This document shows, piece by piece, positions 1-7,020 of a stretch of 10,976 bases of DNA. The notes under the pieces are model-generated. The model was not told the origin of the DNA. It made no database searches and saw only the letters and a program-made list of their open reading frames with translations. Origin of the DNA: an uncultured bacterium (lineage in GTDB: Bacteria > Bacteroidota > Bacteroidia > Chitinophagales > CAIOSU01); the NCBI GenBank assembly GCA_903861055.1, contig CAIOSU010000242.1, positions 1 to 10,976 on the forward strand, written 5' to 3'. The translations under genes were made by a program, and so were the position numbers. Numbering within the stretch: the first letter of the stretch is position 1; each line of letters opens with the position of its first letter.

Positions 1-1200
1 ACTGGCCTACAAGGCCCAACAGGCGCTACAGGTATTACAGGTAGTGTAGGTTTAACGGGCCCACAAGGCTTACAAGGTGTTGCAGGCCCAATTGGCGCTA
101 CCGGACCAACTGGCCCAACAGGTTCAACTGGTGTTAATGGTGCAACAGGCGCAACTGGAAGTCAAGGCATACAAGGTGTAGCAGGTAATACTGGTGCCAC
201 CGGCGCTACAGGTTCAACTGGTGTTAATGGTGCAACTGGCGCAACTGGAAGTCAAGGCATACAAGGTGTAGCAGGTAATACTGGTGCTACCGGTGCAACT
301 GGCGCTGCTGGTGTAACTGGTGTAACTGGTGCGACTGGAAGTCAAGGCATACAAGGTGTAGCAGGTAATACTGGTGCTACAGGCGCCAGAGGAGCTACTG
401 GCAGCACTGGTGCTACAGGTTCAACCGGGGCAACTGGAAGCCAAGGCATACAAGGTGTAGCAGGTAATACTGGTGCCACCGGTGCAACTGGCGCTGCTGG
501 TGTAACTGGTGCCCAAGGTATTCAGGGTATTCAAGGCCTAACTGGTGCTGCAGGTGCTAGAGGAGCTACTGGCAGCACTGGTGCTACAGGTGGCACTGGC
601 GCAATTGGTTTAACGGGTGCTACTGGTGCCACAGGCCCTGTGGGTATTCCTCCGGCAGGTATTACTGGCCAAACCCTGCGCCATAACGGCACTGATTGGG
701 TAGCCAGTAGCCAAATTGTAAATTCAGGTACCCAAATAGGTATTGGTACTTCAATAGTTGACCCTTCGGCTGTATTGCAAATAAAAGGTACTGGTAGCCA
801 AGGGGTTTTATTCCCGAGTATGAGCACCAATCAACGCGATAACATTCCTAGCCCAGCAAACGGCTTGATGATATACAACACTGATTGTAATAAGTTTAAC
901 TTCTTTAACGGGGTAGTGTGGAACGAAATGGCCGCCGTAGCGCCTCCGGCGCGACCGGGCCTAATCAATAGCCCTACCACTATGTGCCCTGGTCAAACCC
1001 AAGCTTTCTTGATTGACCCAGTAGCAGGTGCTACTAGCTACGTATGGACTGTACCAGCAGGTTGGAGCTATACTGTTATCACTTCAAATATCATTAACGT
1101 AACGGCAGGGGCTAACCCAGGCGATGTGTGTGTAACGGCCATCAATGGTTGCTTAACCAGCTTGTCGCGTTGCAAATCAATCAGCATTAGCTGTCCTTGA
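1..1200 (+). CDS. Collagen-like Gly-X-Y repeat surface protein, 5' end missing
   Basis: The frame is open from the first base, so only the last 399 residues are in the window. Residues 2 to 215 are 72 consecutive Gly-X-Y triplets with no interruption, rich in GAT, GST, GIQ and GVA and poor in Pro, as in bacterial collagen-like proteins. Next comes a linker (GQTLRHNGTDWVAS, then GIGT, then GVLFPSMSTNQRD and GLMIYNTD) that resembles the tail-fibre-like C-terminal modules common on Bacteroidota repeat proteins. The last ~80 residues look like a PKD/Ig-like domain (CPGQTQAF, YVWTVPAGW, VCVTAINGC) with several Cys. Inferred role: a secreted or cell-surface fibrous protein with a trimeric stalk and a globular end. 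No sorting domain is clear at the C-terminus. The exact function is unknown. The gene ends at a TGA and a terminator follows. Confidence 0.88.
   Translation, partial: TGLQGPTGATGITGSVGLTGPQGLQGVAGPIGATGPTGPTGSTGVNGATGATGSQGIQGVAGNTGATGATGSTGVNGATGATGSQGIQGVAGNTGATGATGAAGVTGVTGATGSQGIQGVAGNTGATGARGATGSTGATGSTGATGSQGIQGVAGNTGATGATGAAGVTGAQGIQGIQGLTGAAGARGATGSTGATGGTGAIGLTGATGATGPVGIPPAGITGQTLRHNGTDWVASSQIVNSGTQIGIGTSIVDPSAVLQIKGTGSQGVLFPSMSTNQRDNIPSPANGLMIYNTDCNKFNFFNGVVWNEMAAVAPPARPGLINSPTTMCPGQTQAFLIDPVAGATSYVWTVPAGWSYTVITSNIINVTAGANPGDVCVTAINGCLTSLSRCKSISISCP
151..476 (+). repeat. Four near-identical 47 bp units inside the Gly-X-Y region
   Basis: The unit encodes ATGSQGIQGVAGNTGA and occurs at 151-197, 241-287, 331-377 and 430-476. 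Spacings are 90, 90 and 99 bp, all multiples of 9, so Gly-X-Y register is always kept. Copies differ at only a few, mostly third, positions. A second pair (around 381-420 and 550-590) encodes ARGATGSTGATG. This is an in-frame coding repeat likely made by duplication, not a CRISPR array: the sequence between copies is itself repetitive and coding. Confidence 0.9.
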
Positions 1201-1257
1201 TTTTATGAGTGAGCAGTAATTAGTGATTGGTAAATAGCACTTTTCAAACGATATACA

Positions 1258-1293
1258 ACCGCCCTGCGTCCAGAAATGGTGTAGGGCGGTTTT
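1258..1293 (+). terminator. Rho-independent terminator of the collagen-like gene
   Basis: An 8 bp perfect stem (ACCGCCCT at 1258-1265 with AGGGCGGT at 1283-1290), extendable by a G-T and a C-G pair, is followed by a short T run. It starts 58 bases after the stop codon and points the same way as the gene. Confidence 0.75.
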
Positions 1294-1342
1294 GCGTTTA
1301 GGGAGTTTAGAATCAACCTTAAACAAGGGGTTCTTTAAAAAC

Positions 1343-1373
1343 AAAAAAAACCGAGACCATAAGGCCTCGGTTT
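1343..1373 (-). terminator. Rho-independent terminator of asnS
   Basis: Read on the minus strand, CCGAGGCC (1370-1363), a TTAT loop and GGTCTCGG (1358-1351) form a stem with one internal mismatch. Eight T residues follow (the A run at 1343-1350 on the plus strand). It lies about 30 bases past the asnS stop. Confidence 0.85.
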
Positions 1374-1400
1374 CGCTGAGTAGTTATTTTCAAACCAATA

Positions 1401-2921
1401 TCACGGCAGCAAACGGCCATACATACGTGGGAACGGAATGGTCTCGCGAACGTGCGGCAGTCCGCATAGGTAAGCTACCATACGCTCCAAGCCCAAGCCG
1501 AAGCCAGAGTGCGGCACCGAGCCGTAGCGGCGCAGGTCTAGGTACCACTCAAATACGCTCATGGGCAAGCCATGCTTGTTTATTTGGTCAACTAGGTAGT
1601 TCAAGTCGGTTTCGCGCTCGCCGCCACCTACTATTTCGCCGTAGCCTTCTGGTGCCAGCAAATCCACGCCTTTCACATAATCCGGGTTGGTTTCGTCGGT
1701 TTTCATGTAAAAGGCCTTGATGGCTTTTGGCCAGCGGTACACCATTATTGGCGTATCGAAAAGGCGGGTAAGCACGGTTTCGTCGCTACCACCAAAGTCG
1801 TCGCCAGGCACAAAGTTCTTAGCACTCTCTAGCCAGCCCGGTATGTTTTCGGCTTTTTCTTGTAGGTCTTTGTTTTCGGCCTTCAAGTTGGCAATCTTGT
1901 TCATGCCGAAGTTAATCTCGCCTTTCTTCATGCCGCCTTTGGCAATGGCTGCTTCGCGAGCTTTAATATCTTCTTCGTTGGCAGCAATTTGAGCCTTAAT
2001 CAGCCTCAAATCCTCTTCCAATACATCAATAGAGCGTTTGCCGTTTACCAGCTTCTCGCCTTTGATAATTGCCACGGCATCAACATAAGGTATGCGGGTA
2101 AAGGTGGCGTTGGCTTTCTCTAGGTTTTCAATGTTACGGCCAATAATCTCCAACTCGGCACGGCAATCGCGAAGCACGGTAGTAATAAGGTGTTGCACAA
2201 ACTCCTCTATCACGTCCATATCTTGGTCCAAGTCGCAGAACATCATTTCTGGCTCAATCATCCAAAACTCCGACAAGTGACGGCGGGTTTTGCTCTTCTC
2301 GGCACGGAAGGTAGGGCCGAACGTATATATTTTGTTTTGGGCAAAAGCCATGGCCTCGCCGTATAGCTGTCCGCTTTGGCTTAGATACGCAGGGTCGCCA
2401 TAAAAGTCAGTTTCAAACAAGGTGCTGGTGCCTTCGCTGGCGTTACCCGTAAATATAGGAGCATCCATGAGCACAAAGTCGCGGTCTTGGAAAAACTGGT
2501 GAATGGCATATATTACCTTGTTACGCACACGCATTATGGCCCATTGGCGCTTACTGCGCAGCCATAAGTGGCGCTGGTCCATAAGGAAGTCGACACCGTG
2601 CTCTTTGTTGGTGATAGGGAAATCTTCGCTTTCGCCCACAACCTCCAAGCTATCAACTTGTAGTTCAAATCCACCCATTTGGCGCTCGTCCTTTACAACG
2701 GTACCAGTAAGGGTAATGGAACCCTCTTGGCCCAAGCGTTTCGCTGCTTCAAAAGCGGCTTCACCCACTACTTCTTGATTGATTACGCACTGGCAAAAGC
2801 CAGTACCATCTCTCAATACCATAAACACCAACCCCTTGCTATCGCGGGAGTTGCTTACCCATCCTTGTAGGGTTACCTGTTGGCCTTCTGCGGCCGCCAA
2901 CTTATTTATAAATGTCTTCAT
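1401..2921 (-). CDS. asnS: Asparaginyl-tRNA synthetase with a coiled-coil insertion
   Basis: Cytoplasmic class IIb aminoacyl-tRNA synthetase that charges tRNA-Asn with asparagine using ATP. Residues 1-100 form the OB-fold anticodon-binding domain (VTLQGWVSNSRDSKG). The catalytic domain shows motif 2 (FGPTFRAEKSKTRRHLSEFW, 201-220), the AsnRS-type IEPEM at 222-226, IKAFYM at 401-406, GEIVGGGERE at 428-437 and motif 3 (HSGFGLGLER, 471-480). IPFPRMYGR at 495-503 is the usual end. At 506 residues it is about 40 longer than the ~466-residue E. coli enzyme. The extra length lies between YVDAVAII (279-286) and PGDDFGG (372-378), where about 70 residues of charged, heptad-like sequence are inserted. 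The start ATG has only a weak AAGG upstream. The gene is divergent from rpoN. Confidence in the identity is very high. Confidence 0.97.
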   Translation of the reverse strand: MKTFINKLAAAEGQQVTLQGWVSNSRDSKGLVFMVLRDGTGFCQCVINQEVVGEAAFEAAKRLGQEGSITLTGTVVKDERQMGGFELQVDSLEVVGESEDFPITNKEHGVDFLMDQRHLWLRSKRQWAIMRVRNKVIYAIHQFFQDRDFVLMDAPIFTGNASEGTSTLFETDFYGDPAYLSQSGQLYGEAMAFAQNKIYTFGPTFRAEKSKTRRHLSEFWMIEPEMMFCDLDQDMDVIEEFVQHLITTVLRDCRAELEIIGRNIENLEKANATFTRIPYVDAVAIIKGEKLVNGKRSIDVLEEDLRLIKAQIAANEEDIKAREAAIAKGGMKKGEINFGMNKIANLKAENKDLQEKAENIPGWLESAKNFVPGDDFGGSDETVLTRLFDTPIMVYRWPKAIKAFYMKTDETNPDYVKGVDLLAPEGYGEIVGGGERETDLNYLVDQINKHGLPMSVFEWYLDLRRYGSVPHSGFGLGLERMVAYLCGLPHVRETIPFPRMYGRLLP

Positions 2922-2971
2922 GAAGCCTTAGCTACGGTGGTTTATCTCAAAATGATTTGCTAAATTAATAC

Positions 2972-2979
2972 TAATTTTG
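2972..2979 (+). promoter_or_regulatory. Possible -7 box of an rpoN promoter
   Basis: TAATTTTG matches the Bacteroidota -7 consensus TAnnTTTG exactly, but no TTTG sits at the usual ~19 bp upstream distance (the nearest is 12 bp away). If used, it would give rpoN a ~180-base leader containing the repeats described below. A one-mismatch alternative, TAATTTTT at 3100-3107, lies closer to the gene. Confidence 0.28.
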
Positions 2980-2993
2980 ACCGAAGAGAGATG

Positions 2994-3147
2994 TAAATGT
3001 GAAATACGAAATGTGAAACAGGAAACAATTGCTTTTAAAGGCAATTGTTTACCCAAAAGCACATAGCTTAAAAGTTGGTATGGTATATGATTGGCCATCT
3101 AATTTTTAGCCAAAACGGAGACTGAAAGGTTTGTTATTTCACATTTA
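2994..3147. repeat. 13 bp perfect inverted repeat enclosing the asnS-rpoN intergenic region
   Basis: TAAATGTGAAATA at 2994-3006 is the exact reverse complement of TATTTCACATTTA at 3135-3147. The left arm is part of a 14 bp imperfect tandem (ATGTGAAATACGAA at 2997-3010, ATGTGAAACAGGAA at 3011-3024; 12 of 14 identical). The pair brackets the hairpin at 3023-3050. Its function is not known; it could be spaced operator sites, a folded leader RNA or a remnant of a small intergenic element. Confidence 0.6.
3023..3050. promoter_or_regulatory. 10 bp perfect palindrome upstream of rpoN
   Basis: AAACAATTGC (3023-3032) and GCAATTGTTT (3041-3050) flank an 8-base centre. It lies between two divergent genes, where no transcript needs to end, and has no T run after it on the plus strand, so a terminator role is unlikely. 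An operator or a structured 5' leader is more plausible, as an inference. Confidence 0.5.
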
Positions 3148-3153
3148 TTATCT

Positions 3154-3157
3154 GGAG
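3154..3157 (+). promoter_or_regulatory. Shine-Dalgarno site of rpoN
   Basis: GGAG lies seven bases before the ATG at 3165. It supports that start, which also agrees with the N-terminal Gln/Leu-rich region typical of sigma-54. Confidence 0.6.
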
Positions 3158-3164
3158 ACGTACT

Positions 3165-4658
3165 ATGCTAAATCAGAACCTCAGCCAAAAGCTATTACAA
3201 AAGCTATCGCCCCAGCAGATTCAACTGATGAAACTGTTGCAGGTACCTACTGCCCAGTTAGAGCAGCGTATAAAAGAAGAATTGGAGATTAACCCAGCCC
3301 TTGAAGAGCCAGGCACACTTGATGATGGCGACTATGAGGAGTCGGCGGACGATATACAGAGTAGCCTAGATAAAGAGGATGAAAAGCTAGTTGAAGAGGA
3401 TGGCGTAGAAAAAGATAGCCTGCAGGAAATTGATTTCTCAGACTACTACGATGACGACGAAATAGCATCTTACAAGCTAAAAGACAATAACTACCCCGAC
3501 CCCGACGAGGAACGCACGCTGCCAGTGGCCATGCAGAATACCTTCCATGAGTTTCTAGAAACCCAATTGGGACTGCTAGCATTGGATGATAGGGAACATA
3601 AAATAGCCGACCAAATAATAGGTAGCATTGACGATGATGGCTACCTGCGCCGCGAGCTAGATGCTATTTGCGACGATATGGCCTTTGCACAAAATGTAAT
3701 GACGGATGAGGACGAAGTGGAACGCATACTGCTGCAAGTGCAAACCTTTGACCCACCCGGAGTAGGTGCCCGCGATTTGCAAGAGTGCTTACTGATTCAG
3801 CTGCGCCGCCACGAAACCCAGGACGAGAACGTGGCTTTGGCTGTGCAGATTATTACCGACCAGTTTGAGCCGTTTACCAAAAAGCACTATGAAAAGCTTG
3901 AGCGGGCCTTGAGCATAACTGAAGACCAGCTTAAAAGCGCCATTGATGTTATCATCAAGCTCAACCCTAAGCCAGGAAGCGCCTACGGAGGTAGCAGTAA
4001 TAATGAGCAATACCTTACGCCCGATTTTTTTATTACCAATACCAATGGCGAGTTGCAATTGACCCTTAACTCGCGCAATGCGCCTGAGCTGAAGATTAGC
4101 CGCAGCTTTAAAGAGATGCTGCAAACCTACGACCAGAGCAAAACCAAAACCAAGGAGCAGAAAGATGCCGTATTGTTCATTAAGCAGAAGATTGATAGCG
4201 CCAAGTGGTTTATTGATGCCATACAGCAACGCCAGCAAACGCTCATGAAAACGATGCGTACCATATTGGAGTATCAATATGATTTCTTCCTTACGGGCGA
4301 TGAGACTACCCTGCGCCCTATGATATTGAAGGATATTGCTGAGCGTACCAGTTTAGATATATCGACTGTAAGCCGCGTGGCTAATAGCAAATATGTACAA
4401 ACTGAGTTTGGTACCTTTCCTTTGAAGTATTTCTTCTCAGAAAGCTTACAAACCGATAGCGGCGAAGAAGTATCAACACGCGAGGTGAAGAGCATATTGA
4501 ACGACCTGATAAGCAAAGAGAGCAAAAAGCGCCCCTTAAGCGACCAAAAGCTAATGGAGTACCTAAATAAAAAGGGTTATAATATTGCCCGCCGCACGGT
4601 GGCTAAATACCGCGAGCAACTGAATATATCGGTAGCACGATTACGCAAAGAGCTATGA
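3165..4658 (+). CDS. rpoN: RNA polymerase sigma-54 factor
   Basis: Alternative sigma factor that directs RNA polymerase to -24/-12 promoters and needs an AAA+ enhancer-binding activator to open them. Region I (about 1-48) is the Gln/Leu-rich activator-responsive part (LSQKLLQKLSPQQIQLMKLL, NPALEE). Region II (about 49-115) is strongly acidic, with DDGDYEESADD and YYDDDE. The core-binding domain follows (DPPGVGARDLQECLLIQL, LNPKPG). A helix-turn-helix segment is seen at KDIAERTSLDISTVSRVANSKYVQT. The diagnostic RpoN box ARRTVAKYRE is at residues 475-484, close to the C-terminus. At 497 residues it is a normal length. The stop overlaps the next gene's ATG by 4 bp, so the two are probably cotranslated. 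No activator gene is in the window, so its regulon cannot be inferred here. Confidence 0.97.
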   Translation: MLNQNLSQKLLQKLSPQQIQLMKLLQVPTAQLEQRIKEELEINPALEEPGTLDDGDYEESADDIQSSLDKEDEKLVEEDGVEKDSLQEIDFSDYYDDDEIASYKLKDNNYPDPDEERTLPVAMQNTFHEFLETQLGLLALDDREHKIADQIIGSIDDDGYLRRELDAICDDMAFAQNVMTDEDEVERILLQVQTFDPPGVGARDLQECLLIQLRRHETQDENVALAVQIITDQFEPFTKKHYEKLERALSITEDQLKSAIDVIIKLNPKPGSAYGGSSNNEQYLTPDFFITNTNGELQLTLNSRNAPELKISRSFKEMLQTYDQSKTKTKEQKDAVLFIKQKIDSAKWFIDAIQQRQQTLMKTMRTILEYQYDFFLTGDETTLRPMILKDIAERTSLDISTVSRVANSKYVQTEFGTFPLKYFFSESLQTDSGEEVSTREVKSILNDLISKESKKRPLSDQKLMEYLNKKGYNIARRTVAKYREQLNISVARLRKEL

Positions 4659-5314
4659 GCAACGAACAACAACCAGAAGAAGAAGAGTTAACGTTTATTG
4701 CCGACGAGGATGTGGTATACCAACCTGTTACCGAAAGCAATGTGCTATGGATATTGAGCACTATAATCTCCTATGTTTTTCACCCAATATTGTTGGCTAC
4801 CTATTCCTTTGTGTTTGTTGATGTGTTTTTTCCTTACCAGTTTTTACACCTGGGGCCTCAGCAAAAAACCCAACTGATGCTTACCATTGTTACCAATACG
4901 CTGGTGTTTCCAGTGATTGTGCTGGTGTTAATGCGGGGACTAAAAATGATAAGCTCATTTGAACTTAAAACCAATAAAGAGCGCATTATACCATTTATTG
5001 CCATCTCCTTGTTTTATTTCTGGACCTATTTAGTGGTGCAAAAGCTAGGTGTTGGCCATTATTTCTCACACATATCGTTAGGGGCTAGTTTGGGTATTTT
5101 TATGGCCTTCTTTGCCAATGTCTTTTACAAAATAAGCATCCATGCGGTTGGTGTAGGTGGCTTTTTTGGTGTGGCGCTTACGCTTACGCTTATCTCTACT
5201 TACAATCTATTGCTTCCGCTGCTTTTGGTTATTGTCATAGTTGGTGCGGTTGGCTCGGCACGGTTGTTTTTGGGCGCACATACTCCTCGCGAGGTTGTAT
5301 CGGGCTACATGTAG
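4655..5314 (+). CDS. PAP2-like polytopic membrane protein, last codons frameshifted
   Basis: A 219-residue protein with about six hydrophobic segments (roughly residues 28-50, 70-90, 106-127, 133-155, 160-180 and 183-203) in the inner membrane. The pattern KTNKERIIPF, then GHYFSHISLGASLG, then SARLFLGAHTPREVVSGY resembles the three motifs of PAP2 phosphatases (K-x6-RP, PSGH, SR-x5-H-x3-D). Here the second lacks PSGH and the final Asp is Glu, so phosphatase activity is uncertain. The reading frame hits TAG right after GYM, but the next frame (from 5311) continues as VGLLGQMVAFSYF and stops at 5350-5352. That is the expected continuation of this motif and helix, so one base has probably been lost near 5311, in the genome or by read error. 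It overlaps rpoN by 4 bp (ATGA), suggesting one operon. Confidence 0.72.
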   Translation: MSNEQQPEEEELTFIADEDVVYQPVTESNVLWILSTIISYVFHPILLATYSFVFVDVFFPYQFLHLGPQQKTQLMLTIVTNTLVFPVIVLVLMRGLKMISSFELKTNKERIIPFIAISLFYFWTYLVVQKLGVGHYFSHISLGASLGIFMAFFANVFYKISIHAVGVGGFFGVALTLTLISTYNLLLPLLLVIVIVGAVGSARLFLGAHTPREVVSGYM

Positions 5315-5356
5315 GCTTGTTGGGCCAAATGGTGGCTTTTTCCTATTTCTAAGCAA

Positions 5357-5364
5357 TAATTTTG
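5357..5364 (+). promoter_or_regulatory. Possible -7 box upstream of the beta-helix gene
   Basis: TAATTTTG matches TAnnTTTG exactly and lies just past the PAP2-like gene, but no TTTG is at the expected upstream distance, and it would leave a leader of about 115 bases. Weak on its own. Confidence 0.3.
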
Positions 5365-5474
5365 TGTTACTATGGGCGGGGGGTATAATGGTATGTTTTC
5401 GCCGCTGATCCATATGCTAAATACAGCATTGATACTTCCGTTCATGATGGATGTTCATTATCTTTAATTTCAAA

Positions 5475-5478
5475 GAGG
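5475..5478 (+). promoter_or_regulatory. Shine-Dalgarno site of the secreted beta-helix protein
   Basis: GAGG (in AAAGAGG) sits seven bases before the ATG at 5486. That start is also the one that gives a complete signal peptide. Confidence 0.5.
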
Positions 5479-5485
5479 CTGAATC

Positions 5486-6856
5486 ATGTTTTCTAAACTA
5501 TTTCTTGTGGTTTGTTTTGGAGTGCTGAGCATAACAGCTCTGCATGCCCAGCAAAAACAAGACAAAAACCCCGACAATCCTTCAGCTAACTGGAATGTGC
5601 CCAAAACGGTGACCTACAACAAAGCCCTAACGCTTTTAAATTCAGGCAAGCTAACGCCTTTTAAATGGTATTTTATTGAAGACAAAAGTATTTACTTGTG
5701 CGCCATTACCCCTAACCAGTTTATGCTACAGGGGTATTATATTGATAATACCATTGGCGAGGTGGATTACATTGAATATGATTTTGACCATGCGCATATA
5801 CAGCTTCGGTGCGACAAGCGCGGAAACCGTGTAGGTGCTAATTACAAGGTATTGAATTTGGAGATCGTATCCGTTGACCCTGTTTCGGTATTTAAATGGG
5901 GCGACGATTTGGTACAGGATAACGTGGTGCGCAATGCAGTACTGAATATCACGGGCTTGCAAGGCCAAAATTATGGTGTACTAAGCAACAACATTACCGA
6001 GCATGCCGAAGTGACCTTGAGCAACGCTGATAGTTTGTTTTTTATTAAAAACAGCTGTTCCAAAAGTGCAATGGTTTCTATTAAAGGTTTTACGGGCAGC
6101 GTGTTCGATAACGATTTTTCTGCTGAAGTAACGGTAGTAATGGACAGCGCCAATGCCACTGTATCAACCAATCATTTAAAAGGCGCAGAAAAGATATTTG
6201 ATATATCTGGCTCAAAAGGGCGGTATGGAGGCAACTTTGGTTTGGGAAACATTACTTGTCGTGGTTGTGGCGATAAAACGACTATACTAAGTGCTAATTT
6301 GTATGATGGTGCCAGCATATTTGCCGATAGCATGAATGCCCACATTAATGCTGTTGAACTACATAGAGGCAGTGAGCTGCATATGGAAGGAAGCGATAGT
6401 GCATTTAGCAAGTCATTTTTAGATTTTACAGCAATAGTGCATGCCGAAGGCAATAAAAATCGATTGGAGTATAATCGTTTTATCGGGTGTCAGAATGGTT
6501 TTGGTACACACTTTTATGTGAGCATGACCACCAATGGGCTAGTATCGAACAGCAACTTTTTTAGTTGCGATACTTTGACGCTCAATAGCAACCAAGTATA
6601 TAATATGCAAGTGTACGATAGCCGAAATGTAGGGGTAAATGCGATGCCCTATAATGGTTTTCAAGTAAAGGGAAATGTATTATTTGATGTTAGAAACCAA
6701 AACCTGCAAATCTTCAACCTCCGGACATTTGAAAACGACGAAGCGGCCAAACTAGGTGGTTTATCGCCTTATAGTTTGTATATTAACAGTACCACTGGGG
6801 CTATTACTATTATGCAGTCTATTATCGCCCCTAATGGCAACATAAAAAATAAGTAA
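5486..6856 (+). CDS. Secreted protein, probable right-handed beta-helix
   Basis: 456 residues starting with a clear Sec signal peptide (Lys at residue 4, a hydrophobic core LFLVVCFGVLSITAL, probable cut after HA at ~21). The mature part from about 120 to 410 is built of short, Asn-, Ser- and Gly-rich strands with recurring N-x-hydrophobic turns (VLSNNITEHAEVTLSNAD, NTHLKG-like and YNRFIGCQN segments), as in pectate-lyase-type beta-helices. I infer this fold from the pattern only; no catalytic motif is recognised. The C-terminus (NDEAAKLGGLSPYSLYINST then TGAITIM, about 420-445) resembles the 'AAA-GGL-x-G-x-LY---TG-L' ending seen on phage and Bacteroidota structural proteins. Role unknown: a surface or periplasmic adhesin-like or glycan-binding protein is possible. 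It follows the PAP2-like gene by ~130 bases with its own ribosome-binding site. Confidence 0.7.
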   Translation: MFSKLFLVVCFGVLSITALHAQQKQDKNPDNPSANWNVPKTVTYNKALTLLNSGKLTPFKWYFIEDKSIYLCAITPNQFMLQGYYIDNTIGEVDYIEYDFDHAHIQLRCDKRGNRVGANYKVLNLEIVSVDPVSVFKWGDDLVQDNVVRNAVLNITGLQGQNYGVLSNNITEHAEVTLSNADSLFFIKNSCSKSAMVSIKGFTGSVFDNDFSAEVTVVMDSANATVSTNHLKGAEKIFDISGSKGRYGGNFGLGNITCRGCGDKTTILSANLYDGASIFADSMNAHINAVELHRGSELHMEGSDSAFSKSFLDFTAIVHAEGNKNRLEYNRFIGCQNGFGTHFYVSMTTNGLVSNSNFFSCDTLTLNSNQVYNMQVYDSRNVGVNAMPYNGFQVKGNVLFDVRNQNLQIFNLRTFENDEAAKLGGLSPYSLYINSTTGAITIMQSIIAPNGNIKNK

Positions 6857-6991
6857 AACGCTTGCTTTTATTTGTTTTGATGGGCCATCTGGCCTATACC
6901 ATTAAATTTGGGTTTTAGATACTCTGCTGTGTATACGCTTAGCGCTCATTTCCTGCCTGTTGGCAGTATTATGCTCTAATGGAAAATTCGC

Positions 6992-6999
6992 TACCTTTG
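6992..6999 (+). promoter_or_regulatory. Probable -7 box of the DUF4290-murA operon
   Basis: TACCTTTG is an exact TAnnTTTG match, placed so that transcription would begin roughly 15 bases before the ATG at 7021, a common arrangement in Bacteroidota. No TTTG is at the ideal -33 position, so the call rests on the -7 box and its location. Confidence 0.45.
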
Positions 7000-7020
7000 T
7001 AAGTACAGTAAAACAACTTC

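Noticed and set aside
151..476. CRISPR-like direct repeats at regular spacing
   Set aside because: Spacers are themselves Gly-X-Y coding sequence in frame, spacing is a multiple of 9, and no cas genes are present.
531..830. Antisense 99-residue Pro/Val/Ala-rich open frame opposite the collagen-like gene
   Set aside because: It is the reverse complement of Gly-X-Y codons, which lack stops and give a PVAPV-type product. The plus frame has a convincing domain structure.
1292..1720. 142-residue plus-strand open frame across the asnS end
   Set aside because: It overlaps the asnS C-terminus and terminator, and its low-complexity Ser/Arg/Ala product has no domain features.
3789..4277. 162-residue minus-strand open frame inside rpoN
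   Set aside because: It lies fully within rpoN, whose RpoN box and domain layout are unambiguous.
6961..6975. Sigma-54 promoter-like TGGCA...TGC upstream of the DUF4290 gene
   Set aside because: The GG and GC elements are one base too close (11 instead of 12), the -24 element lacks the CG, and an exact TAnnTTTG box lies just downstream.
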